Positions 1 through 11,658 of a stretch of DNA of 64,000 nucleotides are shown here, in pieces; position 1 is the first letter of the stretch, and every line of letters starts with the position of its first letter. The stretch comes from Leptobrachium leishanense (taxonomy: Eukaryota > Chordata > Amphibia > Anura > Megophryidae), in contig CM019063.1 of the NCBI GenBank assembly GCA_009667805.1, positions 60,558,881 through 60,622,880 of the forward strand, written 5' to 3'. The notes beneath the pieces were generated by a model that did not search any database, had not been told where the DNA came from, and worked only from the letters and a program-made list of their open reading frames with translations. Position numbers and translations under genes: made by a program.

Positions 1-1334
1 TTGCTGGGAAGCGCCTCTCTGCAGTATAATTAATGCAGCATATGAATCCACACACTGCTGGGAAGCGCCTCTCTGCAGTATAATTAATGCAGCATATGAA
101 TCCGCACACTGCTGGGAAGCGCCTCTCTGCAGTATAATTAATGCAGCATATGAATCCACACACTGCGGGGAAGCGCCTCTCTGCAGTATAATTAATGCAG
201 CATATGAATCCACACACTGCTGGGAAGTGCCTCTCTGCGGTATAATTAATGCAGCATATGAATCCACACACTGCTGGGAAGCGCCTCTCTGCAGTATAAT
301 TAATGCAGCATATGAATCCACACACTGCTGGGAAGCGCCTCTCTGCAGTATAATTAATGCAGCATATGAATCCACACACTGCGGGAAGCCCCTCTCTGCA
401 GTATAATTAATGCAGTATATGAATCCACACACTGCTGGGAAGCGCCTCTCTGCGGTATAATTAATTGCAGCGTTGAATCCACACACTGCCGGGAAGCGCC
501 TAACTGCAGTATAATTAATGCAGCATATGAATCCACACACTGCCGGGAAGCACCTCTCTGCGGTATAATTAATGCAGCATATGAATCCACACACTGCTGG
601 GAAGCACCTCTCTGCGGTATAATTAATGCAGCATATGAATCCACACACTGCTGGGAAGCGCCTTTCTGCAGTATAATTAATGCAGCATATGAATCCACAC
701 ACTGCTGGGAAGCACCTCTCTGCGGTATAATTAATGCAGCATATGAATCCACACACTGCTGGGAAGCGCCTCTCTGCAGTATAATTAATGCAGCATATGA
801 ATCCACACACTGCTGGGAAGCGCCTCTCTGCAGTATAATTAATGCAGCATATGAATCCACACACTGCTGGGAAGCACCTCTCTGCGGTATAATTAATGCA
901 GCATATGAATCCACACACTGCTGGGAAGCGCCTTTCTGCAGTATAATTAATGCAGCATATGAATCCACACACTGCTGGGAAGCGCCTCTCTGCGGTATAA
1001 TTAATGCAGCATATGAATCCACACACTGCTGGGAAGCACCTCTCTGCAGTATAATTAATGCAGCATATGAATCCACACACTGCTGGGAAGCGCCTCTCTG
1101 CGGTATAATTATTAATGCAGCATATGAATCCACACACTGCTGGGAAGCTCCTCTCTGCAGTATAATTAATGCAGCATATGAATCCACACACTGCTGGGAA
1201 GCGCCTCTCTGCAGTATAATTAATGCAGCATATGAATCCACACACTGCTGGGAAGCGCCTCTCTGCGGTATAATTAATGCAGCATATGAATCCGCACACT
1301 GCTGGGCAGCGCCTCTCTGCGGTATAATTAATGT
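1..1334 (-). repeat. 54-bp minisatellite array A (about 25 units)
   Basis: Tandem unit of 54 bp (18 codons), with CACACACTGCTGGGAAGCGC as a recognisable part. Units differ by a few substitutions, one 3-bp insertion near 1110 and a few short indels near 170, 380 and 465. The minus strand stays open for 295 codons because the unit has no stop in that frame and its length is a multiple of three. No promoter or convincing start is seen, so I treat it as noncoding. The array continues beyond the window start. Confidence 0.95.
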
Positions 1335-1371
1335 ATACGTCTGTGTTATATGTATCCTGTCTGTATATTAT

Positions 1372-2011
1372 CAGGGTTATTCAAAGAGATCCCAATGGCT
1401 GGAGAAAGGTCACCGAACGCTGAAAAACATTTCTTGGCCATTCGGCTATTCAGAGAGCAGGCAATACGCCAAATCCTGGCGAATTGCCTGCACATTCAGT
1501 GCCTGTTCGGTGCCTGTTCGAGGGCAGTGAAATCCCCATGAAAAAGCAATGCTTCGGCTATTCAGAGAACACAAACCAGCAGTGAAAGGTTCCCGAATTG
1601 CCCTGCCATTCGGTGGTTTCATTCAGCAGGTTTATTCAGGAGAATCCCATAGGCTTCAATGTTAAAAATATTCCCGTTTTAATTCAATATCTAATAAACC
1701 GTTCATTTTAGAAATTCTACAGTAAAGAGTCTCTTTATTTATAAATTTTTTAGGATATTTTAAGCATTTTTTTTTATTTTATTTCTTTTAAAACGTCTGA
1801 TTTTCTTTCCTTTTTTTTTAAGTTTACTTATTTTTTCTGTAACAGCCCTCTTTATTATCATTCCCTGGACCTCATATGTAAATTTCAGACATTTTCGCTC
1901 AGTAGTTTCTTTGCAAACAGTGTTTCACTGAAAGCCGATTTGCACCGAATTGAAGAGAACAAAAAGTCACCGAACGTGCGGTGACTTTTCGAATCTCTTT
2001 GAATAACCCTG
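1372..2011. mobile_element. CAGGGTTATTCA-type short inverted-repeat DNA transposon
   Basis: Starts CAGGGTTATTCAAAGAGAT and ends with the inverted match ATCTCTTTGAATAACCCTG. It is flanked by TAT on both sides. No transposase is present. Relatives lie at 3738-5192, 22189-22969, 34105-34706 and 46388-46568. The superfamily is not assigned. Confidence 0.65.
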
Positions 2012-2021
2012 TATAACTTAA

Positions 2022-2921
2022 GGCTGCTGTCAGACGAGCGTAGTGTTCACGTCCGTGATTGCGCCTAAAAGTACGTCCGTGATAGCATGACAGGAAGCCC
2101 ATTGGAGCCTGACACATGAAGTACGTCCGCACTGAACTGCGGACGCACAACGGCCACGGCCCACGGACGCAAGGCAGGCAAGAACGTACAACCGCTAGAA
2201 CGGCCGCACAAACTGCGCTGCGTCCGCAACGTCTGCATAGCTTTGTGTGTGAGTGATGGAACGTGGTCAGACGGACTGCATTTATACGTCCAGCATTTTT
2301 CACGGACAAAATGGTTTTGCTTTTTAATTTATTTAAGGCTAGGGTCAGACGAGCGTGATTTCTACGGACTGTACGTCCGTGCAGTACGGACATCGTCAGT
2401 ACGGATGACGCAGTAGTGGTCACACAGTCCGTTTTTTCACTGAAGTTATTTTTGACGGATGTAGGAGGGAAAAATAAATTACAATGAAAAAACATTTTGT
2501 CCGTCAAAAATGCTGGACGTATAAATGCAGTCCGTCTGACCATGCTCCATCACTCACACACAAAGCTATGCAGACGTTGTGGACGTGGCGCACTCCGCAC
2601 GTCCGTTCTAGCAGTATTACGTTCTTGCCTAACCTGCGTCCGTTTGCAGCGTCCGTCATGCGTCCGCAGTTCAGTGCGGACGTACTTCATGTGTCAGGCT
2701 CCAATGGACTTTCTTTCATGCTATCACGGACGTACTTTTAGGCGCAATCACGGACGTGAACACTACGCTCGTCTGACAGCAGCCTTACCTCCTACATCCG
2801 TCAAAATATATACGTCAGTGAATAAACGGACTGTGTGGTCACTACTGTGTCTTCCGTACTGACGTACGTCCGTGTGCACGGATGTACAGTCCGTAGAAAT
2901 CACGCTCGTCTGACCCTAGCC
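2022..2921 (-). mobile_element. Harbinger-like MITE, type A, interrupted by a second copy
   Basis: Terminal inverted repeats of the GGCTAGGGTCAGACGAGCG type, flanked by TAA on both sides (2019-2021 and 2922-2924). A 3-bp TWA target duplication fits the PIF/Harbinger superfamily. It has no coding capacity. A second copy of the same family is inserted in its middle at 2337-2784. The left terminus carries the variant GGCTGCTGTCAG. Confidence 0.75.
2337..2784 (+). mobile_element. Harbinger-like MITE, type A, nested copy
   Basis: A 448-bp element starting GGCTAGGGTCAGACGAGCG and ending with the inverted repeat CGCTCGTCTGACAGCAGCC. Flanks are TAA and TTA. It lies in the opposite orientation to its 2022-2921 host copy. 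The interior is almost the same as copies at 15064-15511 and 21645-22092. Confidence 0.75.
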
Positions 2922-2924
2922 TAA

Positions 2925-3735
2925 AATGCAGGTGTAAAGTGCTTTTTTTTGCACATTTTAACATGCCAGCGTTTACGGTTATATTTTGTATGAGTTGCGC
3001 TTGTTAAAAAATTAGAGATGGGGGACTTGTTACATACATTTTTTGGGGGGAAAATTACACGATTTTTAACAAACGCACCCCATACAAAAATCATTAGTGC
3101 AGCATCATTGCTCACATTATAATTGAAATGGGAACAATATTGCTGCACTAGCAAAACAAAACAAAAAAAAATGTTGATTGTTCTTTTTAATTTATTTATT
3201 AATCAATATTTTCTTATTTAATTTTTTATTTTTTATTTTTTTTCTTAACTTTTAAAATGGTCATGTTTGATATGATTGGAAAGGCCATACTCTGGCCGAT
3301 CCAATGATACCAAACATTAACCCCTAGCTGCCACGAATCGGGAGATAGAGGGTTCATTGGAAGCCCCTATCTCCACCATTGGTGGCAGCTAGGGGTTAAC
3401 TCCAGAACGTACTCTATCCGAGGTCCCGATGTGAAACATCGGGACTTTGGATAGATTTGACTATTTATTTATTTTAACTCCGAGATAGTCGAAATCTATC
3501 AAACAAAAAATTTATTTTTAATTTATTTATCTATTTATTTAATTTTTTATTTTTTAAATTTTTTCTTAATTTTTAACATGGTCAAGTTTGGTATGGCTGA
3601 AAAGGCCATGCTCTGGCCGATCCAACGATATCAAGCATTAACCCCTAGCTGCCACGGATCGGGAGAGTGAGGGTTCATTGGAACCCCCTATCTCCAACAT
3701 TGGTGGCAGCTAGCGGTTAACTCCAGAAGAAGAGT
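2925..3735. repeat. Left palindrome arm modules
   Basis: 2925-3160 is an AT-rich arm segment whose reverse complement is at 5963-6197. It is followed by two related modules (about 3245-3480 and 3560-3735) containing GGCAGCTAGGGGTTAACTCC and small stems around TCCCGATGTGAAACATCGGGA. The same modules recur inverted at 5340-5895 and in direct form at 30690-30840. Nothing coding is seen. Confidence 0.75.
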
Positions 3736-3737
3736 AA

Positions 3738-5192
3738 CAGGGTAATTCAAAGAGATCCGAATGGCTGGAGAAAGGTAACTGAATGCTGAAAATCAGCATT
3801 CGATTACCTTTCCTGGCCATTCGGCTATTCAGAGGGCAGGCATTTCGCCAAATGTCGCCAAATGTGGCCTCTTCCACAATACAACAGAGGGGTTACAGTG
3901 TGACGGCACTGTTGCCGACGCTAAAGGCCCAATTTCAAAGTACCTATTGTTCCTTTCATCCAAAGCCTGCATAAGTTTCACCATAATTTAGCCAAAAAAT
4001 ATCACTAAACTTGCTCTGCGTGTCCTAAAAGGTCTCCTCTTTTAATACAGACTGTCGCCCTTAAGCAGTTGTTTATGAATAGATTAAAGGAAAACCGTTT
4101 ACCGTCATTTGAAACGTCATTTTTTTGTTTCTAAATGTTTCTATACATCCTACAAATCCGCGACTTCATGGGCAGGTTATGGGGACCTCCTAGGCACGAT
4201 ATTTGAAGGAATTTTTCATTTTTATTTTTAACCCTTATTTCATGGAAAACTCACGGTCCCTTTAAAAACTTTTTTTTACTTTTTGTCCTTGTTTCCTGAC
4301 CCCAGGGCAGTACCCGGACCCCCATACACCTTTTATGGCAAATATCTAGCATATATGCCCTCTTGGAGGGCACTCTAAAAATCGAACTTTGAGTCCCATT
4401 GACTTGTATTGAGTTCGAGTTCGAATTCGAACTTTTGAAAAGTTCAAGTTCGGATGCGAACCGAACTCGGGTGTTCGGGTCATCCCTAGCAGTAAAAGGT
4501 TCCCGAAATGCCCTGCCATTCGGTAGTTTAAATCGCCAGGTTTATTCATGTGAATCCCATAGGCGTAAATGTTAAAAAATTCCCGTTTTAATTCAATATC
4601 TAATAAACCATTCATTATAAAATTCTGCAGTAAAGAGTCTCTTTATTTATAGATTTTTTAGGAAATTTAAGCATTTTTCTAGATTTTATTTTTTAAAAAA
4701 AGTCAGATTTTTTTTAACTTTACAAATTTTTTCTGTAACAGCCCTTTTTATTATCATTCATTGGACCTCATATGTAAATTTCAGACATTTTTGTTCAGTA
4801 GTTTCTTTGCAAACAGCGTTTCGCTTTTCAAACATTCAAGCAAACTGTTTTGCTAATTTATTCACTTCACTCGTCTGCGGTGTCGGCTTTTTCCGACCAC
4901 TCGTCTGCGGTGACGGCTTCGCTGAGTGTGATCTGCTCCTGCTCGGGTTTTTCCGGCGTTTTCGGCGGGTTAATCCAGATGTTTTTGTGGGTTTTCGGTG
5001 TGTATTGGCCGGGTTTTGCAGTTAGTTTTCGTCGGGTTTGTGGCAGCCTTTCCCTGCAATTTTGGGACCCTGTGATGCTTGCTGAATTCACCGCAGGGTC
5101 ACCGAAATGGGATCGGCAAAACAAACCGAATTGAAGAGAACGAAAAGTCACCGAACGTGCGATGACTTTTCGATTCTCTTTGATTTACCCTG
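3738..5192. mobile_element. CAGGGT-type element, expanded copy inserted in the left palindrome arm
   Basis: Begins CAGGGTAATTCAAAGAGATC and ends with the inverted match near 5170-5192. It is longer than its relative at 1372-2011 because it carries a fragment of another element (3985-4489). Short open frames at 4807-5151 are weak and unrelated to known proteins. Confidence 0.55.
3985..4489 (+). mobile_element. Right-end fragment of TAGGGATGAGC hAT-like family
   Basis: This stretch matches 23105-23618, the right half of the hAT-like element at 21242-23618. It contains GGGCAGGTTATGGGGACCTC and ends in the terminus GTCATCCCTA. I did not find its left end. Confidence 0.6.
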
Positions 5193-5194
5193 TT

Positions 5195-5329
5195 AGTCTT
5201 CCGTCCATTAAATATATAAGCATTCTGATTTTAGAAAGATCAGGACGCTGGTTAGCACCATCCTGATGCTGTTCAGCGTCCTGATCTTTAGAAAATCAGA
5301 ATACTTATATGTTTAGCAGACGGAAGACT
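5195..5329. repeat. Central hairpin of the palindromic element
   Basis: AGTCTTCCGTCC at the left pairs with ACGGAAGACT at the right, and the inner arms around GATCAGGACGCTG and CAGCGTCCTGATC also pair. The stem is about 50 bp with mismatches. It lies at the symmetry centre of the flanking modules. Confidence 0.75.
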
Positions 5330-5339
5330 TACTTTATTC

Positions 5340-6263
5340 AAAGTCCCGATGTTTCACATCGGGACTTTGGATTGATTTCAACTATGCCGAAGTGAAAGAA
5401 AAAAAATAGTCGAAATCTATCCAAAGTCCCGATGTTTCACATCGGGACCTCGGATAGAGTAAGTTCTGGAGTTCCAATGAACCCCATTATCTCCCGTTCT
5501 GTGGCAGCTAGGGGTTAATGTTTGATATCATTGGATCGGCCAGAGCATGGCCTTTCCAACCATATCAAACATGACCATGTTAAAAGTTAAGACAAATGTA
5601 AAAAACAAAAAATTATATAAAAAATATTGAAAAATAAATAAATTAATTTTTTTTTTTTTTATAGATTTCGACTATCCCGGAGTGAAAAAAAAGAAATAGT
5701 GGAAATCTATCCAACCTCGGATAAAGTTTTGGAGGTAACCCCTAGCTGCAACCAATGGTGGAGATAGGGGGTTCCAATGAACCCCCTATCTCCCGATCCG
5801 TGGCAGCTAGGGGTTAATGTTTGGTATCGTTGGATCGGCCAGAGCATGGCCTTTCCAACCATATCAAACATGCCCATGTTAAAAGTTAGGAAAAAGATAA
5901 AAAATTAAATAAGAAAATATTGATTAATAAATAATTTTTTTTAAAAAACAGTTTTTTTTCTTTTGCTAATGCAGCAATATTGTTCCCATTTCAATTATAA
6001 TGTGAACAATGATGCTGCACTAACGATTTTTGTATGGGGTGCGTTTGTTAAAAATCGTGTAATTTCCCCCCAAAAAAAGTATGTAACAAGTCCCCCATCT
6101 CTAATTTTTTTAACAAGTGCAACTCATACAAAATATAACCATAAACGCTCGCATGTTAAAATGTGAAAAAATACGCTTTACACCTTGTAAATTATTGAAA
6201 ATTAAAATTTTATTGCATTTTAAGTTATAATATACAGACAGGATACATATACATATAACACAG
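5340..6263. repeat. Right palindrome arm modules
   Basis: Two modules (5340-5590 and 5700-5895) with GGCAGCTAGGGGTTAATG and the stem TCCCGATGTTTCACATCGGGA mirror 3245-3735. 5963-6197 mirrors 2925-3160, and 6226-6268 mirrors the sequence next to array A. No genes are seen here. Confidence 0.75.
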
Positions 6264-6409
6264 TTGTATGCATTAATTATACCGCAGAGAGGCACTTCCC
6301 CGCAGTGTGCGTATTCATATTCTGCATTAATTATACTGCAGAGAGGCGCTTGTTCCCAGCAGTGTGTGGATTCATATGCTGCATTAATTATACCGCAGAG
6401 AGGCGCTTG
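6264..6409 (+). repeat. 54-bp minisatellite, first right-arm units
   Basis: About 2.5 diverged units of the 54-bp repeat in plus orientation. They are cut from the rest of the array by the hAT-like insertion at 6410-7576. Confidence 0.9.
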
Positions 6410-6889
6410 CAGTGGCGTAGCGTGGGGGGTGCCTCGGGGGCGGTCGCCCCGGGCGCAATTTTCCTAGGGGGCGCAAAATTTCAAAAGAAATTTGAACCAC
6501 TAATATTTTCCAGCAGGGATCAGCAGCGGTGACTTAGAACTCAGTGTCCAAAAGGGAGGACCAGGACATAAAATTCTGGTCCTGTTCCGACTCCTCCTTA
6601 ACGCTGACATGAGTGACATGAAGCAGCGCAGCATTATTCAACAGAACACCCTGTACCACGCTTGTCAGCCCCCCTTGAAGCCCTGTTCCAACCCCCCGCT
6701 GCTGGCAGCCCTGCAGCCACTGAACAGGAAGGAGGGAGGGAGGTGCCTGCCCTGCAGCACATTTAAAATCTGGTCTCCACTAAGCCCCCTGGACAGCTCC
6801 CCCCCCCTGGCCACCAGCAACACCACGCAGATAGGCAACACTGTATGACACCAAAGCAGCGTGACCACCACACAGTGAGGGGGTACAGG

Positions 6890-7225
6890 AAGAGGGTGAC
6901 TGGAGGTTCAGGAAGAGAATGACTGGGGATACTGGGAAAGAGTGACTGGGGATATTGGATAGAGAGAGTGACTGTGGGTACTGGGAGAAAGTGGGGGTAC
7001 TTGGAGAGAGAAAGAGAGAGTGAGTGACTGGGGGTACTGGGAGAGTTACTGGGGGTACTGGGAGAGAGTGGGTGACTGGGGTACTTGGAGAGAGAGACTG
7101 GGGTATTTGGAGAAAGTGGGGTACTGAGAGTGACTGGGGGTACTTGGAGGGAGAGGGTGACTGGAGGTACTGGGAGAGAGTGACTGGGTATAGTGTGAGA
7201 GTGGAACTATGATATATACTGGGAC
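6890..7225 (+). repeat. Minisatellite, unit about 22-30 bp
   Basis: Irregular tandem copies of GTGACTGGGGGTACTGGGAG with variable GAGAGA tracts. It lies inside the hAT-like element at 6410-7576. Confidence 0.85.
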
Positions 7226-7345
7226 AGTGTGACTGGTAGCAGTGGTGTAGCTTGGGGGGCATGTGTGCTTAATTTTTTTATTATATCAGTATTTTGTTAA
7301 TATACAATACATGTGCTTGTGGGGTAACAACCCACGCTACGCCGC

Positions 7346-7500
7346 TGGCTGGGGCATATCCATGAGCTGGGGCAAATCCATGTGTGAGCTGGGGAAAATC
7401 CATGTGTGAGCTGGGGCATATCCATGTGTGAGCTGGCTGGGGCAATATCCATCTGAGAGCTGGCTGGAGCAATATTCATGTGAGAGCTGGGGCAATATCG
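7346..7500 (+). repeat. 22-bp minisatellite, short allele-like array
   Basis: About seven copies of GGGGCAAATCCATGTGTGAG plus variants with GGCAATATCC. The same unit forms a 1.6-kb array in the related element at 43985-46106. Confidence 0.9.
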
Positions 7501-7576
7501 ATAACGTGTCCACAGGTTGGGGGGGCGCACAATTCTTGGCTGGCCCCGGGCGCTGACAACCCACGCTACGCCACTA

Positions 7577-8710
7577 GGCGCTTGTTCCCAGCAGTGTGCG
7601 TATTCATATGCTGCATTAATTATACTGCAGAGAGGCGCTTGTTCCCAGCAGTGTGTGGATTCATATGCTGCATTAATTATACCGCAGAGAGGCGCTTGTT
7701 CCCAGCAGTGTGTGGATTCATATGCTGCATTAATTATACTGCAGGGAGGCGCTTCCCAGCAGTGTGTGGATTCATATGCTGCATTAATTATACCGCAGTT
7801 AGGCGCTTCCCAGCAGTGTGTGGATTCATATGCTGCATTAATTATACCGCAGTTAGGCGCTTCCCAGCAGTGTGTGGATTCATATGCTGCATTAATTATA
7901 CTGCAGGGAGGCGCTTCCCAGCAGTGTGTGGATTCATATGCTGCATTAATTATACCGCAGTTAGGCGCTTCCCAGCAGTGTGTAGATTCATATGCTGCAT
8001 TAATTATACTGCAGGGAGGCGCTTGTTCCCAGCAGTGTGTGGATTCATATGCTGCATTAATTATACCGCAGTTAGGCGCTTCCCAGCAGTGTGTGGATTC
8101 ATATGCTGCATTAATTATACCGTAGAGAGGCTCTTCCCAGCAGTGTGTGGATTCATATGCTGCATTAATTATACTGCAGGGAGGCGCTTCCCAGCAGTGT
8201 GTGGATTCATATGCTGCATTAATTATACCGCAGTTAGGCGCTTCCCAGCAGTGTGTGGATTCATATGCTGCATTAATTATACCACAGAGAGGCGCTTCCC
8301 AGCAGTGTGCGGATTCTTATACTGCATTAATTATACCGCAGAGAGGCGCTTGTTCCCAGCAGTGTGCGGATTCATATACCGCATTAATTATACTGCAGAG
8401 AGGCGCTTCCCAGCAGTGTGTGGATTCATATGCTGCATTAATTATACCACAGAGAGGCGCTTCCCAGCAGTGTGCGGATTCTTATACTGCATTAATTATA
8501 CCGCAGAGAGGCGCTTGTTCCCAGCAGTGTGCGGATTCATATACCGCATTAATTATACTGCAGAGAGGCGCTTCCCAGCAGTGTGCGGATTCATATGCTG
8601 CATTAATTATACCGCAGAGAGGCGCTTCCCAGCAGTGTGTGGATTCATATGCTGCATTAACTATACCGCAGAGAGGCGCTTCCCAGCAGTGTGTGCGGAT
8701 TCTAATGCTG
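7577..8710 (+). repeat. 54-bp minisatellite array B
   Basis: About 20 units in plus orientation, reverse complement of array A. Some units carry an extra TGT triplet, giving 57 bp. Two frames remain open across the array (one of about 400 codons), repeating an 18-residue motif. Variation between units is mostly non-synonymous, so coding use is doubtful. Confidence 0.95.
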
Positions 8711-9034
8711 CATTAATAATTATTATTTTTTCGTTATAAATAATTTTATTTGTTCTGTTTTTTTTTTAGTTTCTGATAATTTTGTTCAGCTTTTTTTCCG
8801 TTTTAAAACCTTTTGTTCTGTTTTTTTTAAAGTCAGACCATTTGGGTCAGTATTTTTGCATTTTATTAAATCGTTTTGTTCATTTTTATTCCTTTCATAC
8901 CTTTTTAATATGATTAAATAAAGTTGTGCAATGCATATTCAGAAGAAAAAAAGGATCTTTAGTTAATAAAAAACGATAGAATTCACAGAATTGCCGTATC
9001 GACAGAATTATCGTATCGACAGAATTATCGATCG
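8711..9034. repeat. 320-bp AT-rich unit U1 (direct repeat of 11330-11656)
   Basis: Contains TTTTTTTCCGTTTTAAAACC and AAGTTGTGCAATGCATATTC, both present again at 11330-11656. It separates arrays B and C. U1 ends in a short duplication of GACAGAATTATCG. No gene is seen. Confidence 0.85.
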
Positions 9035-9035
9035 A

Positions 9036-10259
9036 CACTTCCCAGCAGTGTGTGGATTCATATGCTGCATTAATTATACCCCAGTCAGGCGCTTCCCAGC
9101 AGTGTGTGGATTCATATGCTGCATTAATTATACCGCAGTTAGGCACTTCCCAGCAGTGTGTGGATTCATATGCTGCATTAATTATACCGTAGAGAGGCTC
9201 TTCCCAGCAGTGTGTGGATTCATATGCTGCATTAATTATACCACAGAGAGGCGCTTCCAAGCAGTGTGTGGTTTCATATGCTACATTAATTATACCGTAG
9301 AGAGGCTCTTCCCAGCAGTGTGTGGATTCATATGCTGCATTAATTATACCGCAGAGAGGCGCTTCCAAGCAGTGTGTGGTTTCATATGCTGCATTAATTA
9401 TACAGTAGAGAGGCTCTTCCCAGCAGTGTGCGGATTCATATACTGCATTAATTATACTGCAGAGAGGTGCTGCCCCGCAGTGTGTGAATTCATATGCTGC
9501 ATTAATTATACTGCAGAGAGGCGCTTCCCAGCAGTGTGTGGATTCATATGCTGCATTAATTATACTGCAGAGAGGCGCTTCCCAGCAGTGTGTGGATTCA
9601 TATGCTGCATTAATTATACTGCAGAGAGGCGCTTCCCAGCAGTGTGTGGATTCATATGCTGCATTAATTATACTGCAGAGAGGCGCTTCCCAGCAGTGTG
9701 TGGATTCATATGCTGCATTAATTATACTGCAGAGAGGCGCTTCCCAGCAGTGTGTGGATTCATATGCTGCATTAATTATACTGCAGAGAGGCGCTTCCCA
9801 GCAGTGTGTGGATTCATATGCTGCATTAATTATACTGCAGAGAGGCGCTTCCCAGCAGTGTGTGGATTCATATGCTGCATTAATTATACTGCAGAGAGGC
9901 GCTTCCCAGCAGTGTGTGGATTCATATGCTGCATTAATTATACTGCAGAGAGGCGCTTCCCAGCAGTGTGTGGATTCATATGCTGCATTAATTATACTGC
10001 AGAGAGGCGCTTCCCAGCAGTGTGTGGATTCATATGCTGCATTAATTATACTGCAGAGAGGCGCTTCCCAGCAGTGTGTGGATTCATATGCTGCATTAAT
10101 TATACTGCAGAGAGGAGCTTCCCAGCAGTGTGTGGATTCATATGCTGCATTAATTATACCGCAGAGAGGCGCTTCCCAGCAGTGTGTGGATTCATATGCT
10201 GCATTAATTATACTGCAGAGAGGCGCTTCCCAGCAGTGTGTGCGGATTCATATGCTGCA
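9036..10259 (+). repeat. 54-bp minisatellite array C
   Basis: About 23 units. The first eight are diverged, whereas roughly thirteen consecutive units from about 9490 to 10110 are identical or nearly so, which indicates recent expansion or homogenisation. Confidence 0.95.
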
Positions 10260-10262
10260 TAA

Positions 10263-11329
10263 GGCTAGGGTCAGACTGAGGCAGTGCGAACGCGCGTTCT
10301 GGCGCACATAATCACGGCCGTGCTAGCAGCAGATGACGGGCAATGACGGCCAATATACGATGTACGGTCGCACAAAAGTGCGGCTGCGCAACGCAAGTGG
10401 AAAATGAACGCATTTTTTCGAGAACGTGAAACCACTAGTACTGACGTACAGAGTGCGCTGCGTCCGCTAGCGGCGTGTGTGCGTGATTGGGAGATGTCAG
10501 ACGCTGCTAATGTCCGGCCAACATAACGTCCAGACCCAACAAGTGTTTTATTGATGATCCGTACAAAATCACGGATGAATCTGCGCATCGTATGACCGCT
10601 ATTGCGTATTCCGTGAAAAAATACGTCCATTCTTCGAACGCACATTTTCACGGATGTTATGATCATGGATGATTTCTGCCATAAATTATCATATTTTAAT
10701 ATTAACTGATTGACATACCAAAGAAGGACCACTAGGGGCAGTGTGTAGGCTGTTTGCACTCTGGGGCTAGCTGTGATGTCATTAAGCCAGCCTACTTTAG
10801 AGAGGTCTTTTCCTATTGGTAGAGAGGGTTTGTCTACTGGTGACTCCCACTGGGAATAAAAGGGGACTTCCACCAAGGGTTAGGTCTCTTTCTCTTTGAC
10901 CTGATACCTGAGACTGACCAGACCATGTGAAGTTTTCTGCAGCCCCCAGCTTGGGGCGTAGTAAGCATGCTTTTAGTTCATTGCTGTATTGTTTAAGTAT
11001 TGTTGTTTAGCTTAATGTACTGTGAAGTATTGTTGTTTAGTTTAAGGTACTGTGCCATGACTGTGTGTATATGTTAGTTTTTCTGTAGTTACTGTAAAGC
11101 AAATGATATAAACTGTGAATATAGATTGCCAAGTAAATTGTCATTCATATTGCACCGGTTTCTGTGTGTTTTCTTATATATATTCGACCATATTACCCAC
11201 AAGATATAAATGTTATTGTTGCAACTTAGGGCTTTAATTATTGCTTATTAATTCAATAATTAATGATGGATTTAATGCCCAAAACGAAACAACGGACAAC
11301 GTGAAAAATGCGTTAGTCTGACCCTAGCC
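10263..11329. mobile_element. Harbinger-like MITE, type B, carrying a solo LTR
   Basis: Ends GGCTAGGGTCAGACTGAGG and GTCTGACCCTAGCC, flanked by TAA and TTA. It is inserted exactly where array C would run into the 320-bp unit. Type B copies contain a CACGGCCGTGCTAGCAGC-like block. Without the 637-bp LTR inside it would be about 425 bp, like its relatives. Confidence 0.8.
10655..11291 (+). mobile_element. Solo LTR with 5-bp target duplication
   Basis: The insert starts TGTTATGATC and ends ACGAAACA, the TGTT...AACA form of retroviral or Ty3/Gypsy LTRs. It is flanked by ACGGA at 10650-10654 and 11292-11296. A TATA-like AATAAAAGG lies at about 10854, which sets the plus orientation. No internal retroelement genes are present, so this is a recombined solo LTR. 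The family is not determined. Confidence 0.8.
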
Positions 11330-11656
11330 TTAATAATCTTTTTTTTTGTTATAAATAATTTTATTTTTTCTATGTTTTTTTTTTCGTTCGATACTTTTAT
11401 TTTGTTCAGCTTTTTTTCCGTTTTAAAACCTTTTGTTCTGTTTTTTTTTAAAGTCAGACCATTTGGGTCAGTATTTTTGCATTTTATTAAATCGTTTTGT
11501 TCATTTTTATTCCTTTCATACCTTTTTTAATATGATTAAATAAAGTTGTGCAATGCATATTCAGAATAAAAAAAGATCTTTAGTTAATAAAAAAACGATA
11601 GAATTTGCAGAATTACCGTATCGACAGAATTATCGGATCCGAAATACCATTAGTTT
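11330..11656. repeat. 320-bp AT-rich unit U2
   Basis: Second copy of the unit at 8711-9034, with small indels. It leads into the sequence that continues, apart from MITE insertions, to the terminus at 12736. Confidence 0.85.
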
Positions 11657-11658
11657 TA

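Larger units (their letters stand above)
6410..7576. mobile_element. hAT-like non-autonomous element with perfect 8-bp target duplication
   Basis: Terminal inverted repeat CAGTGGCGTAGCGTGGG at the left and CCCACGCTACGCCACT at the right. The flanks GGCGCTTG at 6402-6409 and 7577-7584 are identical, which is an 8-bp duplication of minisatellite sequence. 8-bp duplications are typical of hAT elements. No transposase is present. Interior: CCCCGGGCGC subterminal motifs, two minisatellites, and a smaller nested pair of similar termini at about 7239-7346. It is a relative of 43985-46106. Confidence 0.85.

Noticed and set aside
354..1241. 295-codon minus-strand open frame as a protein gene
   Set aside because: It is the 54-bp minisatellite read through. 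No start context, and changes between units are not biased to silent sites.
1..1334. CRISPR array
   Set aside because: Units are contiguous without unique spacers, and the window is eukaryotic.
1899..2862. Arginine/serine/cysteine-rich proteins repeated in several places
   Set aside because: They are translations of the type A MITE in both orientations.
7480..10311. Long open frames of 189-423 codons with cysteine-rich repeats
   Set aside because: They arise from the same minisatellite in other frames. Some begin inside a transposon end.
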